From Flavobacteriaceae bacterium (GTDB lineage Bacteria > Bacteroidota > Bacteroidia > Flavobacteriales > Flavobacteriaceae), in the NCBI GenBank assembly GCA_013003555.1, contig JABDIV010000048.1, positions 1 through 53,411 of the forward strand: DNA of 53,411 bases, written 5' to 3'. Each line of letters opens with the position of its first letter. Within the stretch, counting starts at the first letter, position 1. Below the pieces are notes generated by a model that worked only from the letters and a program-made list of their open reading frames with translations, did not search any database and was not told where the DNA came from. This document shows positions 51,510-53,411 of this stretch, in pieces. Position numbers and translations under genes: made by a program.

Positions 51510-52766
51510 CTACAGATAAATCATCGCCTGCAGGGTTAACGTATTTGTCTTCACATCGCCAAACACCTCGTTTCTATATTCTAATGTCAGTTTAGAATGG
51601 TGCCCGCTCAGGTAGGCGTTAAACCCAATGCCGAGGGCCTTCATGTTATCATCTACCGCATCATAGCTGTGGGATCCGTAGCTCACATAGGGTTGATACC
51701 GGGTTTTGGCCAGATCGCCTTTAAACACATAACCCAGGTGCGCACAAAGCAGATTCCCAGTGCCATAGACGCTATACAGATAGTCTTTACCATAATCGGC
51801 TACCTGGTAAATGGCATAAGCCGATACGGCGCTGCCATCTTCACCGAGCGGGGCATCATAAAAGGCATCAACAGCATAAATGAAGACGTCTTCGCCTTTA
51901 AGATTAGGATCGGAGATATTACCATTATCCACCACAGCCCCGTTGGGATGCATGAAAAAGCCGGCCCCGATATTGAATATCTTTTTCTCACCCAAATAGG
52001 TACCCACTTTATATGGTAAGAGATTCGATTCCTGGTCGAAGATCTGGTAGTCGAAATAACCGCCATAGGTGCGTCCGGCCTTTTTGGATCCCAAAAGTGC
52101 GCGTCCGTTATAGACCGCAGCACCACCTGCATCGGGTGTGCGCTCGTCCAGGCTTGATGCCGAGGCCTCATTTACCGCCACGCGATACTGCAAGCGATCG
52201 AATTTCCCTTTTGCAAAGATTCCCACATGCCGCCCAAATTGATCCGACAGCCCCAGGGTAGCCCATGCCTGACGGTGGTTATCGAGAGTCATCATGTTCA
52301 AGGTGCTGTGGTTGTTCAGTCGAGAGATGCCGTTGAAGTAATGGAGTCCGCCACCAATGCTGTGATTCTCTCCCAGGTTGTATTGCGCCCAGGCACCGTG
52401 GAAAAAGATCTGCGAACCGTCGCCTTGTCCGGTCGGACTCATACTGTTGCTGTTCAAACTGTTCAATCCGAAATGGGTGAGGATGAGAAAGTTTTTGTCG
52501 ATTTGCGAATACATTAATATCCGGGCGCGCCGCAGGCTGAAATTAAGATTGCTGTTTTCGTTGCCGTTGGCATCGAAGGTCTCATCGAAGTTATATTGCG
52601 CCTGTCCCTGAACCCAGGAAATGACACGCAGGTATTTGGAGCCGTCTTCGTTGAGTTGAAATTTAAAACCCCCATCGTAATTGGGGGAGCCTTGTGCCAG
52701 AGAGAGGTTGACATTCAGAAAAAAGAAAGCGCATAGAAATGGGGCGAATTTAAGGGCTGTTTTCAT
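51510..52766 (-). CDS. Outer-membrane porin (OprO/OprP-like)
   Basis: The 418-residue protein has a signal peptide (FAPFLCAFFFLNVNLSLAQG). The rest shows repeated alternating hydrophobic/polar strands with aromatic girdle residues (LRVISWVQGQAQYNFDETF, HFGLNSLNSNSMSP, KLTLEYRNEVFGDV) and ends in a strand LTLQAMIYL typical of beta-barrels. The pattern matches phosphate-selective-type or general porins of Bacteroidota. The substrate cannot be read. Confidence 0.88.
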   Translation of the reverse strand: MKTALKFAPFLCAFFFLNVNLSLAQGSPNYDGGFKFQLNEDGSKYLRVISWVQGQAQYNFDETFDANGNENSNLNFSLRRARILMYSQIDKNFLILTHFGLNSLNSNSMSPTGQGDGSQIFFHGAWAQYNLGENHSIGGGLHYFNGISRLNNHSTLNMMTLDNHRQAWATLGLSDQFGRHVGIFAKGKFDRLQYRVAVNEASASSLDERTPDAGGAAVYNGRALLGSKKAGRTYGGYFDYQIFDQESNLLPYKVGTYLGEKKIFNIGAGFFMHPNGAVVDNGNISDPNLKGEDVFIYAVDAFYDAPLGEDGSAVSAYAIYQVADYGKDYLYSVYGTGNLLCAHLGYVFKGDLAKTRYQPYVSYGSHSYDAVDDNMKALGIGFNAYLSGHHSKLTLEYRNEVFGDVKTNTLTLQAMIYL

Positions 52767-52956
52767 AATTTAAAATTGACGATGAGAGAGGGCATCCCAT
52801 CGAAATCAGGGTACAAAGTTTGGTCATTTCCGAATAAAAAAGTATGACCTTTGTCAGTTATAATTCCACTTTTTTTACTTCGGAAGAAACTATTTTAAAT
52901 TACGTATCTTTAAGATATCCCTCAAAGCCACGCTAACCGCTCATAAACCGACCGAG

Positions 52957-53411
52957 ATGAGCTATATCACCGATTTCCACGTCCACCTGGCCTTAAAGGC
53001 CGCCAATAACGGCGCCATCAAGACCATCTGGGAATACAAAAAGAATTCCCCACCGAAGAATTTCCTGTTCTATTTCAACGTGTTGCGCCGCATTGCGTTA
53101 GACTCTATTTTCCGGCAGTACGCCACAGAAACCCAGGCTGACCTGGGAAATTGTGCTGATGGCCATATGCGTTTGGTGCTGTGTACCTTATATCCCATAG
53201 AGCGTCAATACATCGCCCGGCGGAATACCTTTGTCTGGTTGTTGTCTTCCATCAACTTTTTTACTAAAAAATTTCCCTTTATACAGCTGTGGAACAAAAA
53301 GCGAACCCTGCTGGTAACCATGGTACGTGTGATGGTAGGAACTTCAGAAAAAAAGGCGCGACAGATCTGGGACGAGCAGAAAAGCCTGGATAATACAATC
53401 GATTATTTTAA
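52957..53411 (+). CDS. N-terminal part of an HxH metallohydrolase-like protein, cut by the right edge
   Basis: The frame from ATG 52957 is open to the end, giving 151 codons. It begins MSYITDFHVHLALKAANNGA; the DFHVH motif near the start is that of amidohydrolase or M19 dipeptidase-type metal sites. The rest continues with EYKKNSPPKNFLFYFNVLRR and ADGHMRLVLCTLYPIERQYI. The product class is a suggestion. The preceding 190 bases hold only a weak -7-like TATCTTTA. Confidence 0.7.
   Translation, partial: MSYITDFHVHLALKAANNGAIKTIWEYKKNSPPKNFLFYFNVLRRIALDSIFRQYATETQADLGNCADGHMRLVLCTLYPIERQYIARRNTFVWLLSSINFFTKKFPFIQLWNKKRTLLVTMVRVMVGTSEKKARQIWDEQKSLDNTIDYF

Overview
The window looks like chromosomal DNA of a marine-type member of the Flavobacteriaceae (Bacteroidota). 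Support for this: secreted proteins with type IX secretion (T9SS) sorting domains, proteins of families largely confined to the phylum (START-like, DUF4290, DUF2911, Lacal_2735), the Bacteroidota promoter form TTG-N19-TAnnTTTG in front of several genes, and an almost complete lack of Shine-Dalgarno sites. No plasmid, phage, insertion sequence, CRISPR array or rRNA operon was seen; one tRNA (Met, CAT) is present.

Layout. 1-7761: two large secreted proteins on the minus strand, a multidomain surface protein cut by the left edge (choice-of-anchor-D repeats, MAM, LamG) and an M14 carboxypeptidase with a T9SS tail. 7762-8381: a 500-base gene-poor stretch with a 118-base-period direct repeat, then tRNA-Met with its own promoter and terminator. 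8466-17289: housekeeping genes (START-like protein, class IV aminotransferase, YqgE, HU, fmt, recQ, an AAA ATPase, DUF493, DUF4290, murA, PhnA). 17294-19853: flavodoxin-like, M20 amidohydrolase and SnoaL-like genes.

19921-32652 is the most notable part: three minus-strand operons forming a photoprotection island. It holds three different photolyase/cryptochrome proteins (class I PhrB, DASH, and the iron-sulfur FeS-BCP type), folE, a glutathione peroxidase, TspO, two SDR-type proteins, an ABC1-type kinase, a flavin reductase, a TetR-like regulator and five small or orphan proteins (DUF2256, TIGR03643, Lacal_2735 and two unknown). Each operon is preceded by the same strictly spaced 42-base element, ATGTTTAAT-N14-ATTAAACAAAAATTAACAT, just upstream of a -7 box. 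This defines a three-operon regulon that can be read directly from the DNA.

32742-43364 and onward: ACR3 arsenite exporter, DUF2911, an operon of PIG-L deacetylase, a 36-residue membrane peptide and a sodium:solute symporter, CorA, MscS, a lipoprotein, Maf, UbiA, KdsC, DUF2520, a His-rich lipoprotein, and divergently a fused ResB-CcsA cytochrome c assembly protein. 48640-50175 contains heptanucleotide repeat arrays abutting gene 3' ends and bracketing a pair of overlapping tiny membrane-protein genes. The right end has a YedK/HMCES-like protein, DUF2188, a porin and the start of an HxH metallohydrolase-like gene cut by the edge.

Several small genes (22164-22328, 28321-28464, 36446-36556, 48993-49100) were found by translating the gaps by eye. 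Family assignments rest on recalled motifs, not on database searches.
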